From positions 868,001-932,000 of the forward strand of contig NZ_FNLM01000036.1 in assembly GCF_900105725.1 (NCBI RefSeq): a stretch of 64,000 nt of DNA. The letters run 5' to 3'. A program made the position numbers and the translations under genes. The notes under the pieces are model-generated. The model saw only the letters and a list, made by a program, of their open reading frames with translations, had not been told where the DNA came from and searched no databases. Origin of the DNA: Gordonia westfalica. GTDB taxonomy: Bacteria > Actinomycetota > Actinomycetes > Mycobacteriales > Mycobacteriaceae. Positions 1 to 9,268 of this stretch are shown here, one piece after another. How positions within the stretch are numbered: position 1 is the stretch's first letter; each line of letters begins with the position of its first letter.

Positions 1-1
1 G

Positions 2-2674
2 TCCCGGGCCGACGCGGCGGTCGGCGACGCACTGTTCCTCGACGACGCGACCAGCGGTCGACTCACCCCGGTCTCGGGCGGACGAGGCGCACAGCCGGAA
101 CTGCTCGCGGAGACCTTCGAGCGGGCCGCTCGCTCCTGGCCGCAGGCGGTGGCCGTCGTCGATGCCACCGGCAAGTCCCTCACCTACGAAGAGCTCGACG
201 CCCGGTCGAATCGGTTGGCGCGCTGGCTCATCGGACGCGGTATCGGGCCGGAGTCCCTGGTGGCCCTGGCGATCGGGCGATCGGTGGAATTGCTCACCGC
301 GATCTGGGCCGTCGCCAAGACCGGCGGCGGCTACGTGCCGATCGATCCCGACTATCCGGCCGAGCGGGTCGCGAACATGGTCGAGGATTCCGGTGCCGTG
401 CTGGGGCTCACGACGGACGCCGCCGGACCGCTGCCCGACGAGGGATTCGAGTGGCATCGTCTGGACGGCCTCGATCTCGCGGCCTTCACCACGGCACCGT
501 TGTCGGACTCCGAACGGCTTGCCACGGCTCGCATCGACAACACGGCGTACGTCATCTACACCTCGGGTTCGACCGGCCGGCCGAAGGGCGTGTCCGTCAG
601 CCACTCCGGCCTCGCCAATTTCGCGCGCGAGGAGATGCGGCGCGGGTCGGTGTCCGGTCCGGCTCGTGTGCTGGGCTTCGCATCGCCGAGCTTCGACGCC
701 TCGGTCCTCGAGTACCTGCTCGCCACCGCCAGCGGGGGACTGATCGCCTACCGGCCCGGCGACGCGGTCGGTGGGGAAGCACTGCAGCAGTTCATGGTCG
801 AGCACCGTGTCACGCACACGTTCCTCACGCCGACCGTCCTGTCGACGCTCGATCCGGCAGCACTCGAGTCCCTCGAGCTCGTCTACGTCGGTGGTGAAGC
901 GGTTCCGCAGGCGCTGAAGGACGAGTGGTCGGCGGTCCGCCGGATCCAGAACCTGTACGGGCCGACCGAGACCACGATCGGCATCACCATCAGCGAGCCG
1001 ATGAAGCCAGGCGAACCGGTCCTGCTCGGTGGGCCTCTCGCGGGCCTCGGGCTGCAGGTCCTCGACAGTCGTCTGCACCCGGTTCCGGTCGGTGTACCCG
1101 GCGAGCTCTACGTCACCGGGCTACCGCTGTCGCGCGGATATCTGAACCGGCCCGGCCTGACGGCCGAGCGGTTCGTCGCCGACCCGTTCGGACACAATGG
1201 TTCCCGGATGTACCGGACCGGCGACGTGGTGCGCTGGCAACGATCCGCCGACGGTGCACTCGCGCTCGCCTATTCGGGCCGCATCGACGATCAGGTCAAG
1301 CTCCGCGGTCTCCGGATCGAACTGGGGGAGATCGAATCGGCGCTCGCGGCGCATCCCGCGGTCGATTCCGCGGTCGTCGTGGGCGTCGGCGGCGCGGTCG
1401 CCACGTCGCTCGCGGCCTATCTGGTGACCACCGGCGACGTGACCGACGAGGAGCTCCGCGAGTTCATCGGCCGGCGACTCCCGTCCTTCATGGTCCCGGC
1501 GACACTGACGCGTCTCGACGCGTTGCCGATGACACCTGTCGGCAAACTCGACAAGGCGGCGTTGCCCGAACCGGTCGTGGTGGCGGCCGACCATGTCGAA
1601 CCCGAGACGGACAACGAGCGCGCCATCGCCGAGGTCTTCGCCGAAGTGCTCGGCGTCGAGCGTGTCTCGGTCACCGAGTCGTTCTTCGACCTCGGCGGCA
1701 ACTCGTTGTCGGCGACGCAGGTCGTCTCGCGGGTCCACGACCGTGGGCTTCCGCTCGAACTGCGTTGGCTCTTCAGCGATCCCACCGTCCGCGAGCTGGC
1801 CCGTCGCATCGACGACGAGGGCAGTGCCCGCGGAAACGACGTGCTGATCACCCTGCGCGGCGACGGCACGCGGCCGCCGCTGTTCTGCGTGCACCCGGCC
1901 GGTGGTCTCGCCTGGTTCTACGGTGGTTTCGCGCCGTACATCGCCGATCGGCCGATCTACGGGCTACAGGATCCCCATGTCGTCAACGGCGAGGACAGCG
2001 CGACCGATGCGCACGATCTCGCCGCACGCTACGTCGAGGAGATCCGTCGGGTGCAGCCGGAGGGGCCGTACCACCTGCTCGGGTGGTCGATCGGCGGAAT
2101 CATCGCCCATGCGATGGCGACGCGACTACAGGCCGCGGGAGAACAGGTCGCCTATCTCGGCATCATGGACACCGCTCCGCCGGTGGACGGCGAGATCCCG
2201 GCCCCGGAGGTGGTCGCCGAGGGAGAGCCGGAGACGGAGCAGGACCACGCCGCCGACATCCTGGGCGGCTGGCGCGATCTGTTCGATCTCGACGACGCCG
2301 TGGAAGCGGAGACGCCGGAGGAGGTCGCGGCCATCGTGCGGACACAGATCGCGGGGATGGGGCTTCTCGCCGACGACGTCGTCGACCGGATCATGGACAG
2401 TTTCGCCGTGTCCGGCGACATGCTGACGGGCTATCGCCCACAGCGGTTCGCCGGTGCGGTCCAGGTCTTCACCGCGACGAACGACAAGGAGAACCCGGCC
2501 GCGATCCCCGAGGGATGGCGGGCGCATGTGTCCGGGACCATCGACAACACCGATGTCCCGACCCACCACCTCGGCATGACCGACGCCGCGTCTCTCGCGG
2601 TGATCGGTCCGCGAGTCGACCAGGCACTTTCCGGATCACGCGAGCGGGAAACCGATTCACTCGATCCCTCGTAA
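2..2674 (+). CDS. Non-ribosomal peptide synthetase, C-terminal part (A-T-TE), cut by window start
   Basis: This is the last module of an NRPS whose reading frame is open to the first base, so the gene starts outside the window. The adenylation domain has [11 protein letters not shown] (near 551-590), FDASVLE (about 690), LYGPTETT (about 955), YRTGDVV and the GKLDK end. The carrier domain has DLGGNSLSA near 1690-1715, where serine takes phosphopantetheine. A type I thioesterase follows, with GWSIGG near 2080 and a late HHLG histidine near 2565, so this module releases the finished peptide. Aligning by eye to GrsA I read the substrate-pocket residues as D-A-L-F-Y-G-L-I-G, which I cannot assign to an amino acid. 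No condensation domain is visible because it would lie upstream. An MbtH gene follows after 53 bases, which fits the need of many A domains for an MbtH partner. Confidence 0.93.
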   Translation, partial: SRADAAVGDALFLDDATSGRLTPVSGGRGAQPELLAETFERAARSWPQAVAVVDATGKSLTYEELDARSNRLARWLIGRGIGPESLVALAIGRSVELLTAIWAVAKTGGGYVPIDPDYPAERVANMVEDSGAVLGLTTDAAGPLPDEGFEWHRLDGLDLAAFTTAPLSDSERLATARIDNTAYVIYTSGSTGRPKGVSVSHSGLANFAREEMRRGSVSGPARVLGFASPSFDASVLEYLLATASGGLIAYRPGDAVGGEALQQFMVEHRVTHTFLTPTVLSTLDPAALESLELVYVGGEAVPQALKDEWSAVRRIQNLYGPTETTIGITISEPMKPGEPVLLGGPLAGLGLQVLDSRLHPVPVGVPGELYVTGLPLSRGYLNRPGLTAERFVADPFGHNGSRMYRTGDVVRWQRSADGALALAYSGRIDDQVKLRGLRIELGEIESALAAHPAVDSAVVVGVGGAVATSLAAYLVTTGDVTDEELREFIGRRLPSFMVPATLTRLDALPMTPVGKLDKAALPEPVVVAADHVEPETDNERAIAEVFAEVLGVERVSVTESFFDLGGNSLSATQVVSRVHDRGLPLELRWLFSDPTVRELARRIDDEGSARGNDVLITLRGDGTRPPLFCVHPAGGLAWFYGGFAPYIADRPIYGLQDPHVVNGEDSATDAHDLAARYVEEIRRVQPEGPYHLLGWSIGGIIAHAMATRLQAAGEQVAYLGIMDTAPPVDGEIPAPEVVAEGEPETEQDHAADILGGWRDLFDLDDAVEAETPEEVAAIVRTQIAGMGLLADDVVDRIMDSFAVSGDMLTGYRPQRFAGAVQVFTATNDKENPAAIPEGWRAHVSGTIDNTDVPTHHLGMTDAASLAVIGPRVDQALSGSRERETDSLDPS

Positions 2675-2727
2675 AGGGTTGCCGTCACGGTGATCCGGCC
2701 CGAGGACAACAACAGGAGGAGACAGGA

Positions 2728-2958
2728 ATGACCAACCCATTCGACGACGAGAACGGCCGCTTCTTCGTGCTGGTCAACGACGAGAACCAGCACTCGCTGT
2801 GGCCGACCTTCGCCGACATCCCCGCCGGCTGGACCAAGGTCTTCGGCGAGGACAGTCGGGAGGCATGCCTGAAGTACGTCGAGGAGAACTGGACCGACCT
2901 GCGGCCCAAGAGCCTGATCGACGCCATGAACGCCGATACGGCAGGTTCGGACGCGTGA
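2728..2958 (+). CDS. MbtH family protein (first copy)
   Basis: This 76-residue protein is the usual MbtH size. The family binds NRPS adenylation domains and helps them fold and activate amino acids. It carries the family core [10 protein letters not shown], then PAGW and a late NWTDLRP. The ATG follows an aggagga ribosome site at 2714-2720, so this start is well supported, and a longer reading upstream in the same frame overlaps the NRPS and is not real. It sits 53 bases behind the NRPS stop and is presumably co-transcribed with it. A second copy at 4042 is nearly identical in protein but differs at many silent positions, so the duplication is not recent. Confidence 0.95.
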   Translation: MTNPFDDENGRFFVLVNDENQHSLWPTFADIPAGWTKVFGEDSREACLKYVEENWTDLRPKSLIDAMNADTAGSDA

Positions 2959-3019
2959 TCGTCGCGGCCGACGGCCGTTCCGCCGAGCAGCTTTCGTCGA
3001 GCCGAGGAGTGACAGTACG

Positions 3020-3877
3020 GTGCGGTTGAGTCTGGTAATCCCCGTCTACAACGAAGAGGACACCATCGCGGTGTGCCTGGAGCACGTCGCCGCGCAGATC
3101 AGGCCGTTCGATGAGGTCGTCGTCGTCGACAACAACTGCACCGACGCGACCATGGAGATCGTCCGGTCGTTCGCCGGCCGGCTTCCGCTGAAGACACTGA
3201 CCGAACCGACCCCCGGGGTCGGACCGGCCCGTAGAGCCGGATTCGATGCCGCGACCGGCGACATCCTGGGCCGGATCGATGCGGATACCTGGCTCGATCC
3301 GCAGTGGGCCGGACGGTTGGTCCGGTTCTTCGAGGCCGAGCCGACGGCGGATGCCGTGTCCGGCAGTCTCTACTGGTACGACACCCCGGTCGACGACCGT
3401 CTTCGCCGCCTCATCCGCAAGGATGCGTGTCGTTCGCTCCGTACCGGAAGCGTCCCCAGCACCGTCCTACAGGGTTCGAACATGGCGATCCGTCGGGAGA
3501 TGTGGCACAAGGCGAAGGAGCATCTGCTCGACGAACCGGGCACCCACGAGGACCTCGACCTCTACGGCGCGGTGGTCAAGGCGGAGGGCAACGTGCGGAG
3601 TTTCGTCGCGCTGACCGCCGCCCAGTCGGCACGGCGGTTCGCCGGACCGATCGGACCCAACATCGCCTACGCGCGTGGTGGGATTCGTACCTACAAGTTG
3701 CACGGTGACGCCGCGGTGGCACGTAATCTGCGACTGGCTTTCCCGATGAACGTGACCTTCTGCGTGATCATGCGAATGCTGGTCGGGCCATTCGACCCCA
3801 CCACCCGGAAGTGGCGTCCGTTCCGCGGGAACCATGTGGTCCGGGTGTCGCCGATGGAGGGGACCCGGACTCACTAG
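3020..3877 (+). CDS. Family 2 glycosyltransferase
   Basis: This 285-residue protein begins with LSLVIPVYNEEDTI and continues with VVVDNNCTD and GRIDADT, the nucleotide-sugar and metal-binding motifs of a GT-A fold family 2 glycosyltransferase. The acceptor is unknown. The GTG start is preceded by gagga at 3003-3008. I see no strong membrane segments, so it probably acts at the inner face of the membrane or in the cytosol. It lies between two MbtH genes directly behind an NRPS, all on the same strand, which suggests that it glycosylates the peptide product or a lipid-linked partner. It could also serve cell-wall glycolipid synthesis and be here by chance. Confidence 0.9.
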   Translation: MRLSLVIPVYNEEDTIAVCLEHVAAQIRPFDEVVVVDNNCTDATMEIVRSFAGRLPLKTLTEPTPGVGPARRAGFDAATGDILGRIDADTWLDPQWAGRLVRFFEAEPTADAVSGSLYWYDTPVDDRLRRLIRKDACRSLRTGSVPSTVLQGSNMAIRREMWHKAKEHLLDEPGTHEDLDLYGAVVKAEGNVRSFVALTAAQSARRFAGPIGPNIAYARGGIRTYKLHGDAAVARNLRLAFPMNVTFCVIMRMLVGPFDPTTRKWRPFRGNHVVRVSPMEGTRTH

Positions 3878-4041
3878 CGGCAATGCGATCCGACGTCCGG
3901 GTCGCTCGGTAGAGGCCGCCGCCTGTCGGTCGACCGTGCGCACCTTGGACGTTCGTGGTGGACTCGGCGGCGAAATGCCTACGATGAGGACGACCATGTT
4001 CCGGGCCGGCCGCCGGCCGGCTCCCAACGATAGGTACGACG

Positions 4042-4269
4042 ATGACGAATCCATTCGATGACGAGGACGGCCGTTTCTTCGTGCTGGTCAACGACGAGAA
4101 TCAGCACTCGCTGTGGCCGACGTTCGCCGACATCCCGGCGGGCTGGACCAAGGTGTTCGGTGAGGACAGCCGTGCCGCGTGCCTCGAGTACGTCGAGCAG
4201 AACTGGACCGACCTCCGGCCGAAGAGCCTCATCGAGGCCATGGAAGCCGACAAGTCCGCCGGCGCCTGA
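4042..4269 (+). CDS. MbtH family protein (second copy)
   Basis: This 75-residue MbtH-like protein has the same core ([21 protein letters not shown]) as the copy at 2728 and differs at only a few positions until the last residues. Silent-site differences between the two genes are frequent, so both copies have been kept under selection for some time. The ribosome site upstream is weak (taggt at about 4031-4035). The 164 bases before it, behind the glycosyltransferase, hold no gene, but include a GC-rich self-complementary stretch around 4005-4021. Why a locus needs two near-identical MbtH proteins is not clear. The two could serve different synthetases, one of them outside the window. Confidence 0.94.
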   Translation: MTNPFDDEDGRFFVLVNDENQHSLWPTFADIPAGWTKVFGEDSRAACLEYVEQNWTDLRPKSLIEAMEADKSAGA

Positions 4270-4556
4270 CCCGGTTTGTCCGGTATCGACCTACCGGAAT
4301 ATCGGGACGATCCCGCGCAAATAACAACTTAAAAAAACCAGAGTGGCGCACTGCCGTAACTGGCGTCTCAGCAGTAACATTAAGTCACATTTCGTTCGCA
4401 GAACAGCTTGTGGAATGTGCCACAGATGCTGAAGCAAGAGTCCCCATATTCCGTGGGGTAGGGCACACTGTGTTGAAGGGCCGCAACGTACCAACGTCTG
4501 GGGAGGCGGGGACGCCGCGGTCACGCCATTCTGGGCGGGGGGGAAGGTAGTCACTC
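4270..4556 (+). promoter_or_regulatory. AT-rich leader upstream of the small adenylation-like gene
   Basis: This 287-base gap is noticeably richer in A and T than its surroundings, especially 4315-4400 (for example acttaaaaaaacc and aacattaag). It has a small hairpin at about 4442-4458 (cccca / tgggg). No open frame in it looks like a gene. It probably holds the promoter of the gene at 4557, but I cannot fix the -35 and -10 boxes with confidence. Confidence 0.35.
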
Positions 4557-4871
4557 ATGGACGATCTATTGCACGACATTCAGGATCGTGGCGCGATCAC
4601 GCCGAAGCTGACCGCAGTTCGGTTGGGCGACAAGGCACTCACCTATGGTGAGCTCGCACGGCGCATCGACGAATACGATCATGTGTGTTCCGCGCATGGC
4701 ATGTCTCAGGCTGCTGCCTTCTACGCCGCCCTGATGAACTGCCTGCCGACGCTGGCCGACAGCCAGCCGCTGGAATCGCGGATGCAGGTCATCGGCGAGG
4801 TCGAAGCATGGTTGGGCCGCGGCCGCGGAGTCGCCGCGCCGGCGCGTACCCATCTTCGCGCGGTCAGCTAG
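4557..4871 (+). CDS. Small protein starting like an adenylation domain
   Basis: This 104-residue protein is of unknown function. Residues 14-40 (TAVRLGDKALTYGELARRID) match the first conserved segment of AMP-forming adenylation domains, where the usual wording is 'S-L-T-Y-x-E-L'. The rest has no ATP-binding loop or any other core motif. It is a helix-prone tail ending in an Arg/Ala-rich stretch, so it cannot be an active enzyme. A ggaagg stretch lies about ten bases before the ATG, and a clear terminator follows the stop, so it looks like a free-standing gene rather than debris. It may be a relic of a deleted NRPS module, or a small decoy or binding partner for MbtH or for a carrier protein. 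The link to MbtH is inference from position only. Confidence 0.7.
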   Translation: MDDLLHDIQDRGAITPKLTAVRLGDKALTYGELARRIDEYDHVCSAHGMSQAAAFYAALMNCLPTLADSQPLESRMQVIGEVEAWLGRGRGVAAPARTHLRAVS

Positions 4872-4886
4872 ACCCACACACATCAC

Positions 4887-4930
4887 AACGAGACCCACCT
4901 GGTGCATCCGGGTGGGTCTCGTTGTTTGTT
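4887..4930 (+). terminator. Rho-independent terminator
   Basis: There is a strong hairpin with arms aacgagacccacc and gggtgggtctcgtt, with a short loop and then tgtttgttt. It lies 16 bases after the stop of the small gene at 4557 and closes the plus-strand cluster. Confidence 0.85.
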
Positions 4931-5038
4931 TGGGGCTTCACTTCTTGCCGATTCGGCGCGTCGTGGACATTCTGTGCCAACGGTTCTCGGCACGGGTGAC
5001 GCCGAAGCGTCTGACCTGTACCGGTATTGAGTGAGGCG

Positions 5039-5641
5039 TCAGAGGCCGAAGATCAATGCCAGGAACAACAGGATCGGACCGCCGACGACGACACTTCCGG
5101 TACCGCACACGATCCCGGTGACCGCGCGTCCAGTCCCCTTGCGCGACGCAGGTGTCCGGCTGACCTGCTTGATCGCCACGATGCCGGAGATGATCGCGAT
5201 CATCCCGAGAATCGCTCCGAGTCCGAGGACCAGGGTCATCGGAATCGCGATCACACCGGTTGTCAGTGCCAGCGATGCAGCGGGCGCAACCGTGCGATGC
5301 ACCACCGGAGGTGAATACGGCAGTGGTCGGACAACGGGGTCCGGCCGAGGATTCGTGAACGTCACCGGCGGGGGAGCGGAGTTCTCCAGATCCCAGAAGT
5401 CGCCCACCGGCGGGAGGGCGGCATGCTCCTCCGGCGCCGGGCGGACTCGCGTCTCGACGCGCGTGACGGGCCGAGCCGGGGAGACCGGCGCCGATTGTTC
5501 CGATCGTGGCGCGGACGGGGCGGGAGCGTCTGCCGGATCGGTGGGCAGCGAGTTGTCGTCGAGATCGTTGACCGCAGGCCATCGCTCATGACGCTCGGTG
5601 ATCGCCGGTGAGAACGGCTGGGTGGGAATGTCGACGCGCAC
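5039..5641 (-). CDS. Proline-rich membrane protein, DUF4190-like
   Basis: This 200-residue protein has two parts. The first 120 residues are polar and rich in Pro and Ala and lack a signal peptide. The last 75 hold a long hydrophobic hairpin (from about SLALTTGVIAIPM to ISGIVAIKQ), a basic loop and a final membrane segment ending LLFLALIFGL. Two hydrophobic helices joined by a short loop with KQVSRT-type residues are typical of DUF4190 proteins, small actinobacterial membrane proteins of unknown role. It converges with the terminator at 4887-4930. The 79 bases between it and the lipoprotein gene upstream hold nothing recognisable. The function is unknown. Confidence 0.8.
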   Translation of the reverse strand: MRVDIPTQPFSPAITERHERWPAVNDLDDNSLPTDPADAPAPSAPRSEQSAPVSPARPVTRVETRVRPAPEEHAALPPVGDFWDLENSAPPPVTFTNPRPDPVVRPLPYSPPVVHRTVAPAASLALTTGVIAIPMTLVLGLGAILGMIAIISGIVAIKQVSRTPASRKGTGRAVTGIVCGTGSVVVGGPILLFLALIFGL

Positions 5642-5720
5642 GGCACCTCCTCGCTCGCCGGCTCGCTGTACGGGCCGTACCCGGGCGAGTCTACCGGCGA
5701 GGAGGAGGTGGCGGCCGGTG

Positions 5721-6239
5721 TCAGTGGCTGGTCGCCATTCCGGCGAGCTGGGTGACGGCGTCGGCGCTGAGCTTCCACCCGCCGTCGGCGTCGACGTAGG
5801 TGAGCTTGATGTCGACCGGGGCCGGGGCGTGCGGGCTGGCGACCGCGACCGTGGCGACGGCCTTGTTGTCGCCGTCCTTCGCGACGTCCTTCACGGTGTA
5901 GATCTCGGGCGTGTATCCGGCGGCAGACGAACCCTTCGCGAAGGCGATGATCGCGGCCTTGGTGGCGGGATCCGTGGTGTCGACGACCGAGTCGATCTCG
6001 TCGGCCGGGGTCGCCGGGTCGACGGCCTTGCGCAGGATGTCCTGGGCCTTCGAGTTGCTCAGGCCGGTGACCTCGTCGATTGCGTCGCCGGCGGCGGTGG
6101 AGACCTCGGACGCGGCCGACTCGACTGCGGTCGAGACCTTGCTGGTGGCCTCGTCGACGTCCTCGGACGAGCAGGCGGTCGCGACGAACAGCGCGGACCC
6201 GGCCAGGGCGATGGCGGCGACGGACTTCCGGATCTTCAT
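5721..6239 (-). CDS. Secreted lipoprotein of unknown function
   Basis: This 172-residue protein starts MKIRKSVAAIALAG and has a lipobox-like ATAC at about residues 20-23, so it is expected to be exported and lipid-anchored. The first part after the cysteine is rich in Ser, Thr and Glu and probably flexible. The remainder (about 65-170) has the pattern of a small alpha+beta domain such as DUF4878 or NTF2-like proteins, with a closing strand DGGWKLSADAVTQL. The ATG is preceded by aagggg. A much longer reading in the same frame runs antisense through the next gene and is not real. It is divergent from the FMN monooxygenase gene, with 153 bases between the two starts. Confidence 0.85.
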   Translation of the reverse strand: MKIRKSVAAIALAGSALFVATACSSEDVDEATSKVSTAVESAASEVSTAAGDAIDEVTGLSNSKAQDILRKAVDPATPADEIDSVVDTTDPATKAAIIAFAKGSSAAGYTPEIYTVKDVAKDGDNKAVATVAVASPHAPAPVDIKLTYVDADGGWKLSADAVTQLAGMATSH

Positions 6240-6321
6240 GGATTCCCCTTCATGCGACGCCTCCGCGGATCTGTACCCGCAGAGTAGTAAGCCCACACTA
6301 ACCCAGCCCCCACACGGAATT

Positions 6322-6341
6322 AATCGGACCGCGGTCCGGTT
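6322..6341. promoter_or_regulatory. 20-bp palindrome, probable operator
   Basis: The core cggaccgcggtccg (6325-6338) is a perfect palindrome, and the flanking aat/gtt extends it with one mismatched pair. It lies between the divergent lipoprotein and monooxygenase genes, about 52 bases before the monooxygenase ATG, and overlaps a possible -10 (ttatgg). Its size and symmetry fit a dimeric repressor such as TetR or MarR type. No regulator gene lies next to it. Confidence 0.5.
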
Positions 6342-6392
6342 ATGGTGGTCGAGGCTGCCACGGCAGCGAGATCGGGCAACGGAAGGCGCGAC

Positions 6393-7490
6393 ATGCAGTT
6401 CGGAATCTTCAGCGTCAGCGACATCACGACGGACCCCACCACGGGTAGGACGCCCACCGAGAACGAGCGGATCAAGGCGAGCATCGAGATCGCCAAGAAG
6501 GCCGAGGACATCGGCCTCGACGTGTACGCCATCGGTGAGCACCACAACGAACCGTTCTTCTCGTCCTCGCCGACGACGACCCTCGCCTACATCGCGGCGC
6601 AGACGGAACGGCTGCAGCTCAGTACTGCGACGACCCTCATCACCACGAACGATCCGGTGAAGATCGCCGAGGACTTCGCGATGCTGCAGCACCTCGCCGA
6701 CGGGCGCGTCGACCTGATGCTCGGCCGCGGAAACACCGGACCGGTCTATCCGTGGTTCGGTCAGGACATCCGCCAGGGCATCCCGCTCGCAATCGAGAAC
6801 TACCATCTGCTGCACCGTCTCTGGACCGAGCACGTGGTCGACTGGGAGGGGCAGTTCCGCACGCCGCTCACGTCGTTCACCTCGACCCCGCGTCCGCTCG
6901 ACGGTGTGGCGCCGTTCGTGTGGCACGGATCGATCCGCAGTCCCGAGATCGCCGAGCAGGCCGCGTACTACGGCGACGGTTTCTTCGCCAACAACATCTT
7001 CTGGCCCAAGGAGCACTTCCAGCGGCTCATCGCCTTCTACCGCGAACGGTACGAACACCACGGCCACGGCAAGGCCCACCAGGCCATCGTCGGCCTCGGC
7101 GGCCAGTTCTTCATCCGGCCGCGGTCGCAGGACGCGGTGCGCGAGTTCCGGCCGTACTTCGACAACGCGCCGGTGTACGGGCACGGCCCGTCGCTGGAGG
7201 ACTTCACGTCGCAGACGCCGCTGACGGTCGGCAGTCCGGCCGAATTCGTCGACAAGACACTGTCGTTCCGGGAGAGCTTCGGCGACTACCAGCGTCAGCT
7301 GTTCCTCGTCGACCACGCCGGCCTGCCGCTGAAGGTCGTGCTCGAGCAGCTCGACCTGCTCGGCGAGGTCCTGCCGGAGCTGCGCGAGGGGTTTGCTGCG
7401 GGCAGGCCCGCCGACGTTCCCGACGCGCCGACCCACGCGTCGCTGGTGGCCGCCGGTCGAGAGGCCGAGAAGATCGAGGTGCGGTCATGA
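6393..7490 (+). CDS. FMN-dependent luciferase-like monooxygenase, CE1758 family
   Basis: This 365-residue protein of the bacterial luciferase-like class has IGEHHNEPFF near residue 50, a typical flavin-site motif, and GRGNTGP and WHGSIRSPE further on. These monooxygenases use reduced FMN and oxygen, and the substrate here is unknown. The start chosen is ATG at 6393, because the first residues MQFGIFSVSDI match the family's beta-1 strand. Its stop overlaps the start of the next gene in an atga, so the two are translationally coupled. That pairing with a reductase is the hallmark of the CE1758/CE1759 duo named after Corynebacterium efficiens. A palindromic operator candidate lies just upstream. 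Confidence 0.9.
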   Translation: MQFGIFSVSDITTDPTTGRTPTENERIKASIEIAKKAEDIGLDVYAIGEHHNEPFFSSSPTTTLAYIAAQTERLQLSTATTLITTNDPVKIAEDFAMLQHLADGRVDLMLGRGNTGPVYPWFGQDIRQGIPLAIENYHLLHRLWTEHVVDWEGQFRTPLTSFTSTPRPLDGVAPFVWHGSIRSPEIAEQAAYYGDGFFANNIFWPKEHFQRLIAFYRERYEHHGHGKAHQAIVGLGGQFFIRPRSQDAVREFRPYFDNAPVYGHGPSLEDFTSQTPLTVGSPAEFVDKTLSFRESFGDYQRQLFLVDHAGLPLKVVLEQLDLLGEVLPELREGFAAGRPADVPDAPTHASLVAAGREAEKIEVRS

Positions 7491-8161
7491 GCGAGGGCGC
7501 CGTGCGGTTGGTCGTGGTGAATGCCGGACTGTCGGAACCGTCGTCGACGCGCATGCTGATCGACCGGATGGCGGCGGCGGTGACCGGCGTGCTCGGCGAT
7601 CGCGGGGTGACCGTGGACGTCGAGGTGATCGACCTGCGGGATCTCGCCGTGGACCTCGGTCGGTCGATGGCGGTCGGCTTCGCGTCGGGCGATGCCCGCG
7701 CCGCGCTCGACGCGGTCGAGGCCGCCGACGCGCTGGTCGTCGCCTCACCGGTGTTCAACGCGTCCTACAGCGGCCTGTTCAAGATGTTCTTCGACCTGGT
7801 CGACGTGGATTCGATGGCCGGTAAACTGGTGCTCATCGGCGCCACCGGCGGTAGCCCGCGGCACTCGATGGTGCTCGATCATGCGCTGCGCCCGCTGTTC
7901 TCGTACCTGCGGACCGTCGTCGTGCCGACCGGGGTGTACGCGGCGGCGGAGGACTGGGCGGGGACCGAGACGGGTTTGAACGGCCGGATCGGCCGTGCCG
8001 CAACCGAACTCGCGGACCTGATCCAGCCGCGTGCGTCGAGTTCACACCCGGTGGCCGAGTCCGCGCCCGCCGGCGCACCGATCTCGGCGCCCGGCGTGCG
8101 GCAGCAGGCGATCGAAGCGGCGGGGATCGCCAACTTCGCCCGGTTGCTCAGCCCTTCGTGA
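7487..8161 (+). CDS. NAD(P)H-dependent FMN reductase, CE1759 family
   Basis: This 224-residue flavodoxin-fold protein starts VRLVVVNAGLSEPSSTRML and has VVASPVFNASYSGLFK, the usual loop of NADPH-dependent FMN reductases, then GATGGSPRHS. It should supply reduced FMN to the monooxygenase encoded just upstream, with which it overlaps by four bases. The last 50 residues (Pro/Ala/Ser-rich, then ANFARLL) are a tail beyond the catalytic fold. It converges with the pirin gene, and the 45 bases between them show no clear terminator. Confidence 0.9.
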   Translation: MSEGAVRLVVVNAGLSEPSSTRMLIDRMAAAVTGVLGDRGVTVDVEVIDLRDLAVDLGRSMAVGFASGDARAALDAVEAADALVVASPVFNASYSGLFKMFFDLVDVDSMAGKLVLIGATGGSPRHSMVLDHALRPLFSYLRTVVVPTGVYAAAEDWAGTETGLNGRIGRAATELADLIQPRASSSHPVAESAPAGAPISAPGVRQQAIEAAGIANFARLLSPS

Positions 8162-8206
8162 CGGCCCTCCGCAGGCTCCGGGCCTCCTCAGGGGGCGGTG
8201 GCGCAG

Positions 8207-9213
8207 TCAGGCGCGGCCCGGGGTGTTCTTCCGCGGTCGCAGGCGGGAGTGCGGAAGTGCGGGCGCGGGCAGGTGCTGGATGTCTCCTTCGTATCCCTGC
8301 ACCTGTCCGAACCGTTCGCTGTGGGCCGTCCACTCCTCGCGGAACCGGACGATCTCCTCGTGCGTGCGTCCGATGAAGTTCCACCACATCACGATGTCCT
8401 CGCCGAACGGTGTGCCGCCGAGCAGGATCACGCGCGCGGCGTCGTCGGAGACGTTGGTCAACGTCAGTCGTGGCGCGCCCCCCCCGATGTAACCCAGCTC
8501 TGTTCGCTCGAGAGGTGCCGCGTCGGTGTCGCCGACCTCGACGGTCCCGGCGTCGACGAGGATGCCGTGCTCGAAGGCGGGATCGACGTCGATGTCCACC
8601 GACGCGCCGGGTGCGAAGTCGAGCTGGGCACCGAGCAGCGGGGTGAATGTGTGAACCGGTGAGCGGGTGCCGAGCAGTTCGCCGAGGAACACCTTGGCCG
8701 TGACTCCTTCGAGCGCGATGTCAGCCGGCCGATGATGGGCGAAATCCCTTGGCGTGTCGACGGCGTCGGCGGGGAGTGCGGTCCACAGCTGGACGCCGTG
8801 GAGGATGGTGGTCGCGGGGGTCGAGACCTCGGTGTGCGCGATGCCGTGCCCCGCGGTCATCAGGTTGATCTCACCGGGCCGGACCATCGCGTGGTTGCCC
8901 ATCGTGTCCCGATGCTCGACCTCGCCGGTGAACAGCCAGCTTACGGTCTGCAGGCCGGTGTGCGGATGCGGTGGCACATCCATTCCGCCGGTGCTCGCCA
9001 CGTCGTCGGGTCCGTAGTGGTCGACGAAGCACCACGCGCCGATGAGGGACCTCGAGCGTTGCGGGAGCGTCCGGTGGACGGTCATCGCCCGCGGCCCCCG
9101 AGGGGTACGTCGCGTGCGGTGAGAACCTCCATGTGGAGGTGTCCGGCGCGCGTCGCATTCTCGGCGTCGGTACGGCATTCGACCTCGGCCGGATGGGCCT
9201 CCAGATTGCTCAT
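8207..9213 (-). pseudogene. Pirin family protein, broken by a one-base frameshift
   Basis: A cupin-fold pirin-like protein (quercetinase or nuclear-pirin relatives, iron-binding). The natural start is the ATG at 9213, reading MSNLEAHPAEVECRTD through HMEVLTARDVPLGG. The frame then hits a stop near 9086, while the next frame carries on with PRAMTVHRTLPQRSRSL, DVPPHPHTGLQTVSW and HGIAHTE, the metal-binding cupin residues. One base is missing at the G/C run around 9091-9101 (ggcccccg on the plus strand). Restoring it gives a protein of about 335 residues, normal for the family. The fragment from the ATG at about 9086 alone would lack the first part of the cupin domain. This is either a recent loss or a sequencing error in a homopolymer. 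Confidence 0.8.
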
Positions 9214-9268
9214 GGCGACCATTGTCCTCCCGTCGGCGGCGGGCCGGGTGTGCCCGTCACGAGTGTCC

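Noticed and set aside
5721..7436. A 571-codon minus-strand frame covering the monooxygenase gene
   Set aside because: Only its last 172 codons (the lipoprotein) have a ribosome site, signal peptide and sensible composition. The rest is antisense to a clear flavin monooxygenase.
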